22,531 nucleotides of DNA from an uncultured Eubacteriales bacterium (GTDB lineage: Bacteria > Bacillota > Clostridia > Oscillospirales > CAG-382). The position numbers and the translations under genes are program-made. Positions 14,178 to 22,441 of the stretch are shown one piece after another (positions within the stretch are counted from its first letter, which is position 1; every line of letters starts with the position of its first letter). Under the pieces are notes generated by a model, which saw only the letters and a list, made by a program, of their open reading frames with translations, was not told the origin of the DNA and did no database searches. The stretch is from positions 1 through 22,531 of the forward strand of contig CAKSOW010000037.1 of assembly GCA_934479825.1 (NCBI GenBank), read 5' to 3'.

Positions 14178-14213
14178 ATGTCTGAAACGCATTATGAAAC
14201 AACTTACTTATAA
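14178..14213 (+). other. 11-codon mini-ORF overlapping the MFS gene start
   Basis: ATG at 14178 opens MSETHYETTYL and ends with TAA at 14211-14213. The only good ribosome binding site here, AAAGGA (14164-14169), is 8 nt before this ATG and 24 nt before the MFS start at 14194. The mini-ORF overlaps the MFS gene in another frame. It may act as a leader peptide or coupling device; the evidence is only its placement. Confidence 0.35.
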
Positions 14214-15399
14214 ACATACCATATTTGCGTGTTATTTAACCTATATCACCAGCGCGGTCTCCAATAACCTTGTACCGCTGTTGTTTGTAACCTTTAACCG
14301 TCAGTTCGGGCTCAGCCTCGACAAGCTCGCCTTTATCATTACCATGAATTTCGGTATTCAGATCTTTGTGGATCTGGCAGGCGCTAAATTTGCCGACCGG
14401 ATCGGCTATAAAAAGCTTGTTATGGCGGCACAGCTGTTTGACGCGATCGGCCTTGTTTCCCTCGGTGTTCTGCCGAACGTTCTGCCAAACCCGTATGCCG
14501 GCATTATTCTCGCGGCTTTGTTCTATGCGGTCGGAAGCGGCCTTACGGAGGTCGTTATCAGCCCGATCGTCGAAGCTATCCCGACCGACGGCGTGAAAGC
14601 CTCCGCCATGAGCTTACTGCATTCGTTCTATTGTTGGGGACACGTGCTCATGGTAATTGTGACGACTATGTTCTTCAAATTTTTCGGTATCGAAAATTGG
14701 AGCGTTATCTGTTGTCTGTGGGCGGTTCTGCCGATCGTCAATTTCGTGTTCTATATCTTTGTCCCGGTTGCCCAGCTGAACGACGGGGGCGACAGCGAAC
14801 CGCTACCGTTACACAAGCTGTTTACTGTCAAAATTCTTTGGGTGTTCTTCGCGCTCATGCTCTGTTCGGGCGCGGCGGAGCAGGCCATGAGCCAATGGGC
14901 CAGCTTTTTTGCGGAAACCGAATTGGGCGTGAGCAAGCAGGTGGCGGATCTGTTAGGCCCGTGTATGTTTGCTGTTGCCATGGGTGCGGCCCGGGTGCTG
15001 TTTGCGGCTTGCAAAAAATTAGATATCCGGGTGGGACTTCTCATCAGCGCTCTTTTGTGTATTCTCAGCTACTTGATTGCCGCTTTTGCGCCGATTTCGT
15101 TTTTGGCGTTGGCAGGCTGCACGTTGTGCGGTTTTTCGGTCGGTATTTTGTGGCCGGGTGTGCTCAGCCTTTCGGCTAAGACCTATCCGGCCGGGGGAAC
15201 GGCGATGTTTGCGATTCTGGCGCTGGCGGGCGATATCGGCTGCTTTGTCGGACCGGAGGCGGTGGCGCGTGCGTCCACGGCGCTTGCCGGAGGGGGCGAG
15301 CCGAGCGTGAAAACGGGACTGGCGCTGGCGATCGTGTTCCCGGCGTTTATCCTTGTTTCGTCGCTTGCGTTAATGGCTGTCAGCCGCAAAAAGAGATAA
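14194..15399 (+). CDS. MFS transporter
   Basis: A 401-residue integral membrane protein with about twelve hydrophobic helices. Major facilitator features: the opening HTIFACYLTYITSAVSNNLVPLL, the cytoplasmic loop GAKFADRIGYKKLV (motif A-like, about residues 66-79), and a polar central loop (NDGGDSEPLPLHK, about 194-206) between halves. It resembles the sugar or uncharacterised-substrate MFS proteins frequent in Clostridia, and the substrate cannot be predicted. The start is uncertain in translation terms because the visible Shine-Dalgarno fits a mini-ORF 16 nt upstream, but the protein frame and typical N-terminus support ATG 14194. It is followed after 3 nt by the VanZ-like gene. Confidence 0.87.
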   Translation: MKQLTYKHTIFACYLTYITSAVSNNLVPLLFVTFNRQFGLSLDKLAFIITMNFGIQIFVDLAGAKFADRIGYKKLVMAAQLFDAIGLVSLGVLPNVLPNPYAGIILAALFYAVGSGLTEVVISPIVEAIPTDGVKASAMSLLHSFYCWGHVLMVIVTTMFFKFFGIENWSVICCLWAVLPIVNFVFYIFVPVAQLNDGGDSEPLPLHKLFTVKILWVFFALMLCSGAAEQAMSQWASFFAETELGVSKQVADLLGPCMFAVAMGAARVLFAACKKLDIRVGLLISALLCILSYLIAAFAPISFLALAGCTLCGFSVGILWPGVLSLSAKTYPAGGTAMFAILALAGDIGCFVGPEAVARASTALAGGGEPSVKTGLALAIVFPAFILVSSLALMAVSRKKR

Positions 15400-15402
15400 G
15401 GC

Positions 15403-15915
15403 ATGACGCAGACGGTAAAAAGGCGGATGATGGCGGTTCTGTTTGCGCTGTATGCGCTTATCATGCTGTGGCTGTTATACGGACAGAGGGCGAGAACGGT
15501 TTTCCCGTCAGCCGGCGTGTACTACGGCGAAGAATATCTTATGCGCCTGCGGCAAAGCTATAATTTTGTTCCGTTTCGGACGGTGCGACAGTTTGCCGCG
15601 CTTTTGGAAACCAGCCGGTCGGCGTTTTTGGCGCGCCATGCTTTTATCAACCTGGCCGGAAACATTGTGATGTTTGTTCCGCTTGGCGTGTTTTTGCCGT
15701 ATTTCTTTAAAAAACTCCGCCGATACGGACGTTTTGCGGCGGTCACGGTGGTGCTTATCGTGCTTGTCGAATTGGTACAATGGGTAAGTTTGCTTGGCCG
15801 TGCGGATATCGATGATCTGATTTTAAACGTGCTCGGCGCATCGGTCGGCTTTGCCGTGTTCCGGCTTTGGGCGAGAAAGCCGGTTGAAGTGAAAAACGTG
15901 TTTTCCGACCGGTAA
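15403..15915 (+). CDS. VanZ-like family membrane protein
   Basis: A 170-residue protein with about four membrane helices and the VanZ-like signature: NFVPFRTVRQF (about 50-60), then INLAGNIVMFVPLGVFLPYFF, and VELVQWVSLLGRADIDDLILNVLGASVG split around a conserved Q/D region. VanZ proteins modestly raise teicoplanin resistance in enterococci, but most members have no known role and no van genes are nearby. The ATG follows the MFS stop by 3 nt, so the pair is likely co-transcribed. Confidence 0.87.
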   Translation: MTQTVKRRMMAVLFALYALIMLWLLYGQRARTVFPSAGVYYGEEYLMRLRQSYNFVPFRTVRQFAALLETSRSAFLARHAFINLAGNIVMFVPLGVFLPYFFKKLRRYGRFAAVTVVLIVLVELVQWVSLLGRADIDDLILNVLGASVGFAVFRLWARKPVEVKNVFSDR

Positions 15916-15960
15916 GCAAGCGCCGGTTTTACAAGTTTATGCAACGGCAATTTTTAACGG

Positions 15961-15989
15961 TTGAAAAATTAAAAATTACGTATTATAGT
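15961..15989 (+). promoter_or_regulatory. Promoter upstream of the M18 aminopeptidase
   Basis: TTGAAA (15961-15966), 17 nt, TATAGT (15984-15989) in an AT-rich gap of 146 bp. It gives an untranslated leader of about 65 nt. Confidence 0.6.
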
Positions 15990-16061
15990 AGTATCATAGA
16001 ATAAAATAAAAAATATATTCCTTAAAATTTTAGGATTGTTTGATGAAAGGTGGTTTTCTCC

Positions 16062-17471
16062 ATGGAAAACGAAAAGACACAAGCGGAACTCCTGAAAGAA
16101 AAGCTTTTTGCAACGCATAAAAACGTTTATGAGGTCTGCGATGAACGCGAGATCTTAAAAGCCTACGAATACTGCGGCGACTATATGAAATTCTTGAACG
16201 ATGCTAAAACCGAACGCGAATGCGTCGCCGAAGCGGTGAAAAAACTTGACGCCGCAGGGTTTGTCCCGTTTGAGTACGGCAAAAAATATGCAACCGGCGA
16301 TAAGTTCTATTTAAATAACCGCGGCAAAGCGCTGTATGCCGTTGTCATGGGCAAAAAGAGCTTGGAAGAAGGACTCAGCGTTGCGGCCGGTCACATTGAC
16401 AGCCCGCGTATCGATTTGAAGCAGAATCCGCTTTACGAAGAGGGCGGCATGGCGTTCTTCAAGACGCATTACTACGGCGGTATCAAGAAATTCCAGTGGG
16501 TGACGATTCCGCTTGCTCTTCACGGCGTAATTGCCAAAGAAGACGGCACGGTCATCAACGTCTGCATTGGCGAGGACGAGAGCGATCCCGTTTTCTATAT
16601 TACCGATGTACTGCCGCATTTGGGCAAGGATCAGGCGGCCAAAACGGTAGCCAACGTCTTTACCGGCGAGAATCTGAATATTTTAGCCGGCAGCCGTCCG
16701 TATGACGACGATAAGATAAGCGAAAAGATCAAGTTAAATATTCTGGCTCTCTTGAACGAAAAATACGACGTTACCGAAGCTGATCTTCTTTCGTCCGAGC
16801 TTTGCCTTGTGCCGAGCACACGCGCAAGAGACATCGGCTTTGACCGCAGCCTGATCGGCGCTTACGGCCACGACGACCGCGTTTGCTCGTATCCCATTTT
16901 AACAGCCATTCTCGATATGGCGCAGAACACGCCGGAATATACCTCTGTCACCATTTTAGCGGACAAGGAGGAGATCGGCAGCGAGGGCAACACCGGTATG
17001 CAGTCGTTCGCTTTTGAAAACATGCTGGTGGAAATGGCTGTGAACGCCGGCGTCAATCCGCGCCGTATGTTTGCGAATTCCAAATGCCTGTCGGCTGACG
17101 TTACGGCTTGCTTTGACCCGAATTTTGCCGAAGTTTATGAAACGCGCAATGCCGCTTTCATCAATAAGGGCGTCGCCATGAACAAATTCACCGGCGCGCG
17201 CGGCAAATCCTCCACCAACGACGCACATGCCGAATATGTCGCTTATATCCGCAACATTTTCAACAAAGCCGGCTGTGTATGGCAGATGAGCGAGCTTGGT
17301 AAAGTAGACCAGGGCGGCGGCGGAACGGTTGCCATGTATTTGGCGAAACTCGATATCGATACCGTCGATGTGGGCGTGCCGGTCCTTTCCATGCATGCAC
17401 CTTACGAAGTCGTTTCCAAGACCGACGTTTATATGGCGTATAAGGCGTTCCGCGCGTTCTTTGAAAGATAA
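16062..17471 (+). CDS. M18 family aminopeptidase
   Basis: A 469-residue zinc aminopeptidase of the M18 family (aspartyl/aminopeptidase I type, cytoplasmic). Metal and active-site segments: AAGHIDSPRIDLK with H111, GAYGHDDRVCS, ADKEEIGSEGNTGMQ (catalytic and metal-binding glutamates), SADVTACFDPNF, and SMHAPYEVVSKTD with the last histidine ligand. It removes N-terminal residues from peptides. The start is ATG 16062: AAAGGTGG at 16045-16052 is correctly spaced for it, while the GTG at 16050 lies inside that ribosome binding site. Length is normal for the family. A kinase gene follows 53 nt downstream in the same direction. Confidence 0.93.
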   Translation: MENEKTQAELLKEKLFATHKNVYEVCDEREILKAYEYCGDYMKFLNDAKTERECVAEAVKKLDAAGFVPFEYGKKYATGDKFYLNNRGKALYAVVMGKKSLEEGLSVAAGHIDSPRIDLKQNPLYEEGGMAFFKTHYYGGIKKFQWVTIPLALHGVIAKEDGTVINVCIGEDESDPVFYITDVLPHLGKDQAAKTVANVFTGENLNILAGSRPYDDDKISEKIKLNILALLNEKYDVTEADLLSSELCLVPSTRARDIGFDRSLIGAYGHDDRVCSYPILTAILDMAQNTPEYTSVTILADKEEIGSEGNTGMQSFAFENMLVEMAVNAGVNPRRMFANSKCLSADVTACFDPNFAEVYETRNAAFINKGVAMNKFTGARGKSSTNDAHAEYVAYIRNIFNKAGCVWQMSELGKVDQGGGGTVAMYLAKLDIDTVDVGVPVLSMHAPYEVVSKTDVYMAYKAFRAFFER

Positions 17472-17524
17472 ATTCAAATCTGCGCTCAAAAATTCCGACA
17501 TCAAAACACAGGAGAGATTTTGAT

Positions 17525-18835
17525 ATGATAACCGAATCCTTGAAAAAAGCCGTGCAGAACGGTGAATATGACAAAGCCTTCCGCGCACTGTACGGTGCGG
17601 ATGCCAACCTTTTCGACGTGAAAGTCCGTTATCTTGCCGCTATTGACAGCTTTGAAAAGCTGTACGGAAAGACGCTTGCCGAACGTGCCGAAGTCCGTCT
17701 GTTTTCTGTTCCCGGCAGAAGCGAAATTTCCGGCAACCACACCGACCATAACCATGGCCGCGTGCTTGCCGCCTCTATCAGCCTGGATATCATCGCCGTT
17801 GCCGCTAAGACCGATAAAAACGAGATTCGCGTCAAGTCTGAGGGCTTTGACGAGGATGTGGTGTCCACCGGCGACGTGAAAACCGTCCGTCCGGAGGAAA
17901 AATATAAAGCCAGCGCCATTATCCGCGGCATGTGCGACGGATTTTTGAACAATTCCCATAAAATCGGCGGTTTTGTTGCCTACACGACCTCTAATGTCTT
18001 AAAGGGTTCGGGACTTTCGTCCTCGGCGGCTTTTGAGGATATGATCGGCAATCTGCTCAATCATTTCTACAACGACGGCGCGGTTTCCGCCATTGAAATC
18101 GCAAAGCTGGCACAGTATGCCGAAAACGTACACTTCGGCAAGCCCTGCGGCCTTATGGATCAGATGGCATGTGCAGTCGGCGGCTTTGTTGCCATCGATT
18201 TTAAGGACCCCAAAAACCCGGTTGTGGAAAAACTGCCGTTTGATCTTGACGCGGCCGGCCTTTCGCTATGCATCGTCAATACCGGCGGCAATCATGCTGA
18301 TTTGAACGAAGATTATGCGTCTGTGCCGGCGGATATGAAAGCCTGCGCCAAACTGCTTGGCGTGGAATTCTTAGCGGATACCGACAAAAAGACGCTTCTT
18401 TCGAGAGCCGCAGAAGTCCGTGAAACGTTAGGCGACCGCCCGTTCTTGCGCGCCTTGCATTTCTTTAATGAAAACGAACGCGTCAAAGCCCAGCGCGACG
18501 CCTTGGAAAAGGGCGACCTTGCCGGATTTCTGGCCGGTGTGCGTGCGTCGGGGCTTTCTTCGGCCACCATGCTGCAAAACGTGTATACCGTCAAGAACGT
18601 CAATGAACAGGGACTCACTGTGGCTCTTGCTTTGGCCGGAGAAGTGCTTGACGGCGTAAAAGGCAGTGCATACCGCGTTCATGGCGGCGGATTTGCCGGT
18701 ACGATTCAGGCTTTCGTGCCGAAAAAGACCGTTCCGGAGTTTATTGCGGCCGAAGAAGCTGTGTTCGGCAAGGGCAACGTTTATGTGCTGTCGGTCAGAC
18801 CGTTCGGCGCTGTGGCGCTTGACAAGATCGGTTAA
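17525..18835 (+). CDS. Galactokinase-like GHMP kinase
   Basis: A 436-residue GHMP-superfamily sugar kinase. GRSEISGNHTDHNHG (64-78) is a variant of the galactokinase signature, with N71 where most enzymes have E or D and H75 where most have Y. GHMP motif 2 is VLKGSGLSSSAAFE (158-171), the catalytic aspartate lies in GLMDQMA (D212), and motif 3 is RVHGGGFAGTIQAF near residues 380-393. It should phosphorylate galactose or a related sugar at C1 with ATP. No galT or galE is adjacent. The variant signature recurs in clostridial proteins as I recall, so altered specificity is possible but unproven. ATG at 17525 has AGGAGAG nearby. Confidence 0.87.
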   Translation: MITESLKKAVQNGEYDKAFRALYGADANLFDVKVRYLAAIDSFEKLYGKTLAERAEVRLFSVPGRSEISGNHTDHNHGRVLAASISLDIIAVAAKTDKNEIRVKSEGFDEDVVSTGDVKTVRPEEKYKASAIIRGMCDGFLNNSHKIGGFVAYTTSNVLKGSGLSSSAAFEDMIGNLLNHFYNDGAVSAIEIAKLAQYAENVHFGKPCGLMDQMACAVGGFVAIDFKDPKNPVVEKLPFDLDAAGLSLCIVNTGGNHADLNEDYASVPADMKACAKLLGVEFLADTDKKTLLSRAAEVRETLGDRPFLRALHFFNENERVKAQRDALEKGDLAGFLAGVRASGLSSATMLQNVYTVKNVNEQGLTVALALAGEVLDGVKGSAYRVHGGGFAGTIQAFVPKKTVPEFIAAEEAVFGKGNVYVLSVRPFGAVALDKIG

Positions 18836-18844
18836 TCGGCGCCC

Positions 18845-19249
18845 ATGAGTCAGAAATTTCGCGCAAAAGCGAAAAGAGCGGCAAGACCGGACGAGCCTCG
18901 TTTACCGGAAAAAGACGGAAATATCGGGAAATTAAAGATTCTTTTCTGTCTGATTTTTACGACCGGCCTTGCCGGCGGTGTTTATATCGCCGCCGCGCGA
19001 GCGGAATTTTCGCCGGTTTTCCACGCGTATTGGATTATCAGCGCCGTTCTTTTGTGCACTGCGTTGCTCTTGAACCAAAGAAACGAGTACCGGTATACAA
19101 AAGATAAGGCCTGCGGTGATCCGGACGAAGCGAAAAAAGCGTATTTCGTGCGAAAAAAGCAAGTGAAATACGTGATTTTGGCATTGCTGCCGTTTCTCTT
19201 GACCGTCCTTGCCGACAGCGTGTATCTCTTGCTGTTTGTCAAGGATTGA
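18845..19249 (+). CDS. Small three-helix membrane protein
   Basis: I do not recognise this 134-residue protein. It has a basic N-terminus (about 28 residues) and three hydrophobic stretches suited to membrane helices: about 29-48 (ILFCLIFTTGLAGGVYIAA), 59-77 (HAYWIISAVLLCTALLLN) and 107-131. A charged loop of about 28 residues lies between helices 2 and 3. The ATG is 9 nt after the galactokinase stop and lacks a clear ribosome binding site, suggesting translation by coupling to the gene before it. It may be a genuine gene of lineage-restricted type; function unknown. Confidence 0.6.
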   Translation: MSQKFRAKAKRAARPDEPRLPEKDGNIGKLKILFCLIFTTGLAGGVYIAAARAEFSPVFHAYWIISAVLLCTALLLNQRNEYRYTKDKACGDPDEAKKAYFVRKKQVKYVILALLPFLLTVLADSVYLLLFVKD

Positions 19250-19302
19250 CCGGCTTGTGCGTCTTCCCCTATTTTCACATTAAGGAAAAATGAAGTCAAA
19301 CT

Positions 19303-20097
19303 ATGAGTTTAACCAGTTCCGCCTATAAAGTTGTTCCCCTGTTTTCCGGCTCTTCCGGAAATTCTACCTACATACGCTCATGCGACGGGGAGTATTTAGT
19401 AGACGCAGGTGTGTCCTGCAAAGCACTGCAAACGGCGCTTGAAAGCATTGATACCGACCTTTCCCGTATTCGGGCGATCTTTGTGACGCATGAGCATCAC
19501 GACCATATCAAGGGACTTGAAATGCTCTCCAAAAAGTTTCATATACCGATATATATGTATGAAAACTCCTTTAAAGGCATTGATAAACCGTCGCTTCGCG
19601 CGGCGCTTGAACCGGTTGTGCATTTTTTAGCGCCCGGAGACAGTGTGGATTGCGGCGATATGCAGGTTGGCGTCTTTAAAACGCCGCATGATGCGTGCGG
19701 AAGCGTCGGCTTTCGGTTCAACTTTGCCGACGGGGCTTCGCTGGGGTATGCCACGGATATCGGGTATATCACAAAAGGCATTGCCAACGCGCTTTTCGGC
19801 TGTGAGACCGTGATCCTCGAAAGCAACTACGATGTGCAGATGTTACGGTCCGGACCGTATCCCTACTATCTGAAACAACGCATTGAATCAAACGGGGGAC
19901 ATCTTTCCAATGACGCCGCCGCGGCGTTTTTACCGTATCTTTTGGAGAACGGTGCGCGGAAAATCATTCTGGCGCACCTTTCGGAGGAAAACAATACGCC
20001 GCGTCTTGCTTATGATACCTGTGTACGGGCGCTCTCTGCCGCAGGAGCCGAACCGAAGGAATACAAAATTACGGTCGCCATGAAGTCGATTTTATAG
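19303..20097 (+). CDS. MBL-fold hydrolase, YycJ/WalJ-like
   Basis: A 264-residue metallo-beta-lactamase-fold protein. The metal motif is THEHHDHIKG (H63, H65, D67, H68), preceded by SSGNSTYI and DAGVSCK. Further ligands lie in KTPHDACGSVGF (about H129) and ATDIGYI, with a C-terminal LAHLSEENN. This arrangement is that of YycJ/WalJ, a putative DNA-processing exonuclease-like enzyme found near walRK in many Firmicutes; walRK is not in this window. ATG 19303 gives a sensible N-terminus, but AAGGA (19282-19286) is 16 nt away, which is longer than usual. Confidence 0.85.
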   Translation: MSLTSSAYKVVPLFSGSSGNSTYIRSCDGEYLVDAGVSCKALQTALESIDTDLSRIRAIFVTHEHHDHIKGLEMLSKKFHIPIYMYENSFKGIDKPSLRAALEPVVHFLAPGDSVDCGDMQVGVFKTPHDACGSVGFRFNFADGASLGYATDIGYITKGIANALFGCETVILESNYDVQMLRSGPYPYYLKQRIESNGGHLSNDAAAAFLPYLLENGARKIILAHLSEENNTPRLAYDTCVRALSAAGAEPKEYKITVAMKSIL

Positions 20098-20134
20098 ACC
20101 CCACGACGTCCGACAGTCCAAGAAAGGATATACT

Positions 20135-20779
20135 ATGACAAAATTCATCGTTGTCCGTCACGGTCAGAGTGAGGGCAATGCCAAAGGCGAATTTCACGGA
20201 CAGTATAATTCCGATCTTACCGAGCTTGGTCACAGACAAGCCGAATGCACGGCTGAATACGTAGACCGGTATACGATAGACGCAATCTATTCCAGTGATA
20301 TCCGGCGCGCTTATTCCACGGCAAAACATACCGCCGACAGGCGCGGCATGCCGGTCATAACCGATACGGGACTCCGGGAAATTTTTGCAGGCGACTGGGA
20401 ACAGATGAAGTTTAGCGACATTGAGGAAAAGTACCCCGAAGAGCGCCGCATTTGGTATGAAGATGTAGCGCACTGCAAGATTCCGGGCGGTGAAAGCGTG
20501 GCGGAGATGGCGGAGCGCGTCAATGCGGCGTTTGAGCGTATTGCGGCAGAAAATGACGGAAAGACGGTGTTTGTTGCGACGCACTTTACGCCGATCCGTG
20601 CGATGTGCTGTCGGTGGCATGGGTGGCCGTTAGACGGCATGCAAAAGATAAAAGGCGTTGTCAATGCGTCTATCACGATAGTGGAGTATGACGGTGACAA
20701 GCGGAAGATCGTCTGTGTCGGCGAAGCGGAGCATTTAGTGAAAGCCGGGCTTTTGACCGGTCTGCCGAAAGACATATAA
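20135..20779 (+). CDS. Histidine phosphatase family protein
   Basis: A 214-residue member of the phosphoglycerate mutase-like branch. The phosphohistidine motif is VRHGQSEGN (R8, H9), followed by IYSSDIRRAYSTA, LREIFAGDWEQ with the acidic catalytic region, GGESVAEMAERV and the second histidine in VATHFTPIRAM (H150). Members dephosphorylate small metabolites, as in cobalamin-pathway or sugar phosphatases. The substrate is not deducible. ATG at 20135 has AAAGGA about 9 nt upstream, and the gene lies 37 nt after the YycJ-like gene, so one transcript is likely. Confidence 0.9.
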   Translation: MTKFIVVRHGQSEGNAKGEFHGQYNSDLTELGHRQAECTAEYVDRYTIDAIYSSDIRRAYSTAKHTADRRGMPVITDTGLREIFAGDWEQMKFSDIEEKYPEERRIWYEDVAHCKIPGGESVAEMAERVNAAFERIAAENDGKTVFVATHFTPIRAMCCRWHGWPLDGMQKIKGVVNASITIVEYDGDKRKIVCVGEAEHLVKAGLLTGLPKDI

Positions 20780-20792
20780 AGGAAATTTATGT

Positions 20793-20825
20793 ACAAGGTC
20801 AAGGGCAAACAGCCCTTGACCTTGT
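20793..20825 (+). terminator. Strong hairpin after the phosphatase gene
   Basis: Perfect 14-bp stem ACAAGGTCAAGGGC (20793-20806) / GCCCTTGACCTTGT (20812-20825), loop AAACA. It lies 13 nt after the stop codon. The downstream run is only GTGCTTTTGC, so termination may be weaker than at a classic site. Confidence 0.65.
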
Positions 20826-20872
20826 GTGCTTTTGCGGCGTGCCACAAGATCTCGCAAAGTCCCCGTTTCAAT

Positions 20873-20989
20873 GTTGCTTTTCGCAGAAGCGAAAAGTAAC
20901 AGAGACAGCGTCTCTTTCTTTGCTTTTCGAGAGACGAAAAGCACCGTAAAAACACTTTATGCGGCTTTTCGTTTTATGAAAAGCCGCAT
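20873..20989. repeat. Hairpin cluster C, solo copy of the island train type
   Basis: Same motifs as the outer trains of islands A and B but with no L or R unit: GTTGCTTTTCG/CGAAAAGTAAC (20873-20883/20890-20900), GAGAC-type short stem near 20901-20915, GCTTTTCGAGAGACGAAAAGC near 20922-20942, and ATGCGGCTTTTC/GAAAAGCCGCAT (20959-20970/20978-20989). The last stem lies 28 nt beyond the stop codon of the minus-strand dacF-like gene and may terminate it. The cluster sits between two convergent genes. Confidence 0.75.
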
Positions 20990-21016
20990 ACCCGCTATTT
21001 TTTGTATACCGGACCA

Positions 21017-22198
21017 CTAATTCAGCACAAACGTCTCAGATAAGACACGTTTCAGAACGTCCCAAAAATTCATGCGACGAATACTCTCTGTGGTGAGAAT
21101 GTCCGTTTCGGCAATCGTTTCCCCCTCAATCTGATACAGTACCTTCCCGACTACCTCATCTTTTTCAACCGGCGCTGTGAGAAATTCCGGAAGTTCGATA
21201 ACCGCCTGAATCTGCTTTTCACGCCCTTTGGCGACCAATATCTCACTTGCCCCGCAAACAAGCGGCATGACCGCCTTTACGCCGCCTTTGACGGTCAACG
21301 TCGGAAGCGGCGCTTCCCCGGTCTCATATACCGAAAAATTGGCAAATCCAAAATCCAATAGTTTTTTCGCATCGGAAAAGCGTTCATCCGAGCTGGGCGC
21401 TTTCATGACCGTGGCGATCAACTGTAATTTGTCGCGCTTGGCTGTCGCAGAAAGACAATACTTGGCTGTATCCGTATAACCGGTTTTCATGCCATTGGCG
21501 CCTGGATAAAAACGCACGAGTTTGTTGGTGTTGGTAAGCCCCATCGCACCGCCGCGCAGAGAATCCATCCAAATGGTGGTGTATTCAAAAATGCGCTCAT
21601 GCTTCAATAATTCCCGTGTCATAAGCGCAATATCGCGCGCCGTGGTGTAGTGCCCCTCGACCGGAAGTCCCGTTGAATTGACAAAATGCGTGTTTTTCAT
21701 CCCAAGTTCTTCGGCACGCTTGTTCATGCGCGCAACGAAGGCTTCTTCGCTCCCGGCAAGATGCTCCGCCATGGCGACTGTACAGTCATTGGCCGAAACC
21801 ACCGTCATAGCTTTGAGCATATCCGATACGCTCATCTGCTCGCCGACCTCCAACCAGATCTGCGAGCCGCCCATCGACGCGGCATGTTCCGAACCGGTAA
21901 CAGATTCATCCGGGGTGATAATGCCCTCATCAAGCGCTTCGCAGATCAAAAGCAACGGCATGATTTTGGTGACCGACGCCGGTTCAAGACGTTCATCGGC
22001 ATTTTGCTCGTAAATCACTTCACCGGTGGAGCTCTCCATCAAACAGGCCGAAGCACTCGAAAGCGACAGCGCCACCCCGGAGGATACGGCGGCAATGTCC
22101 GTTCGCGCGGCCGATACAGAGGGCGCGATTCCGGGAAACAGAAGCAGAAAGGCAAGTAAGGCAGACAGGCATTTTTTCTTGATTTTGGCAGTATTCAT
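21017..22198 (-). CDS. D-alanyl-D-alanine carboxypeptidase (S11 family, DacF-like)
   Basis: A 393-residue low-molecular-weight penicillin-binding protein. The signal peptide covers residues 1-30 (hydrophobic LSALLAFLLLFPGIAP, then SVSA before AR). The active-site motifs are SVTK (S75, K78), SAN (135-137) and KTG (238-240). The C-terminal part (about 295-385) is the beta-rich PBP5 domain, and the final segment (FWDVLKRVLSE) is a likely amphipathic membrane anchor. It trims the terminal D-Ala from peptidoglycan pentapeptides at the outer face of the membrane. DacB/DacF paralogues serve in spore-formers, which fits but does not prove sporulation. On the minus strand GAAAGGA precedes the start. 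Confidence 0.93.
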   Translation of the reverse strand: MNTAKIKKKCLSALLAFLLLFPGIAPSVSAARTDIAAVSSGVALSLSSASACLMESSTGEVIYEQNADERLEPASVTKIMPLLLICEALDEGIITPDESVTGSEHAASMGGSQIWLEVGEQMSVSDMLKAMTVVSANDCTVAMAEHLAGSEEAFVARMNKRAEELGMKNTHFVNSTGLPVEGHYTTARDIALMTRELLKHERIFEYTTIWMDSLRGGAMGLTNTNKLVRFYPGANGMKTGYTDTAKYCLSATAKRDKLQLIATVMKAPSSDERFSDAKKLLDFGFANFSVYETGEAPLPTLTVKGGVKAVMPLVCGASEILVAKGREKQIQAVIELPEFLTAPVEKDEVVGKVLYQIEGETIAETDILTTESIRRMNFWDVLKRVLSETFVLN

Positions 22199-22373
22199 GG
22201 CAAATATCCTTTCAACCGTTTATGAAATTTAAAATCTTATGCGCGTTCGGTATAGATATATGCAAAAAATGCCTTTTTATTCGTTTTTTGCCGATTCGCG
22301 ACAGCGCTGCTATGCCTTAAAATGTCTGTGTTTGCGCTTTTCGGTAAACAATTTTTATTTTGACGGTAAATTA

Positions 22374-22402
22374 TTGACAGCGTGGGGAAATGATATTATA
22401 AT
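22374..22402 (+). promoter_or_regulatory. Near-perfect sigma-A promoter
   Basis: TTGACA (22374-22379), 17 nt, TATAAT (22397-22402). This is the strongest consensus match in the window. It drives the plus-strand gene starting 40 nt later. The 243-bp gap to the divergent dacF-like gene shows no gene and no clear minus-strand promoter. Confidence 0.88.
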
Positions 22403-22441
22403 ATCAGAAAAGAAATTTTACAGATAAGGACGGAGAGTCAA

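Noticed and set aside
15403..15915. Glycopeptide resistance locus because of the VanZ-like protein.
   Set aside because: No vanA/H/X/R/S genes are nearby, and VanZ-like proteins are widespread in Firmicutes without resistance.
16050..16061. GTG start for the M18 aminopeptidase.
   Set aside because: The GTG lies inside AAAGGTGG, which is the ribosome binding site of the ATG at 16062.
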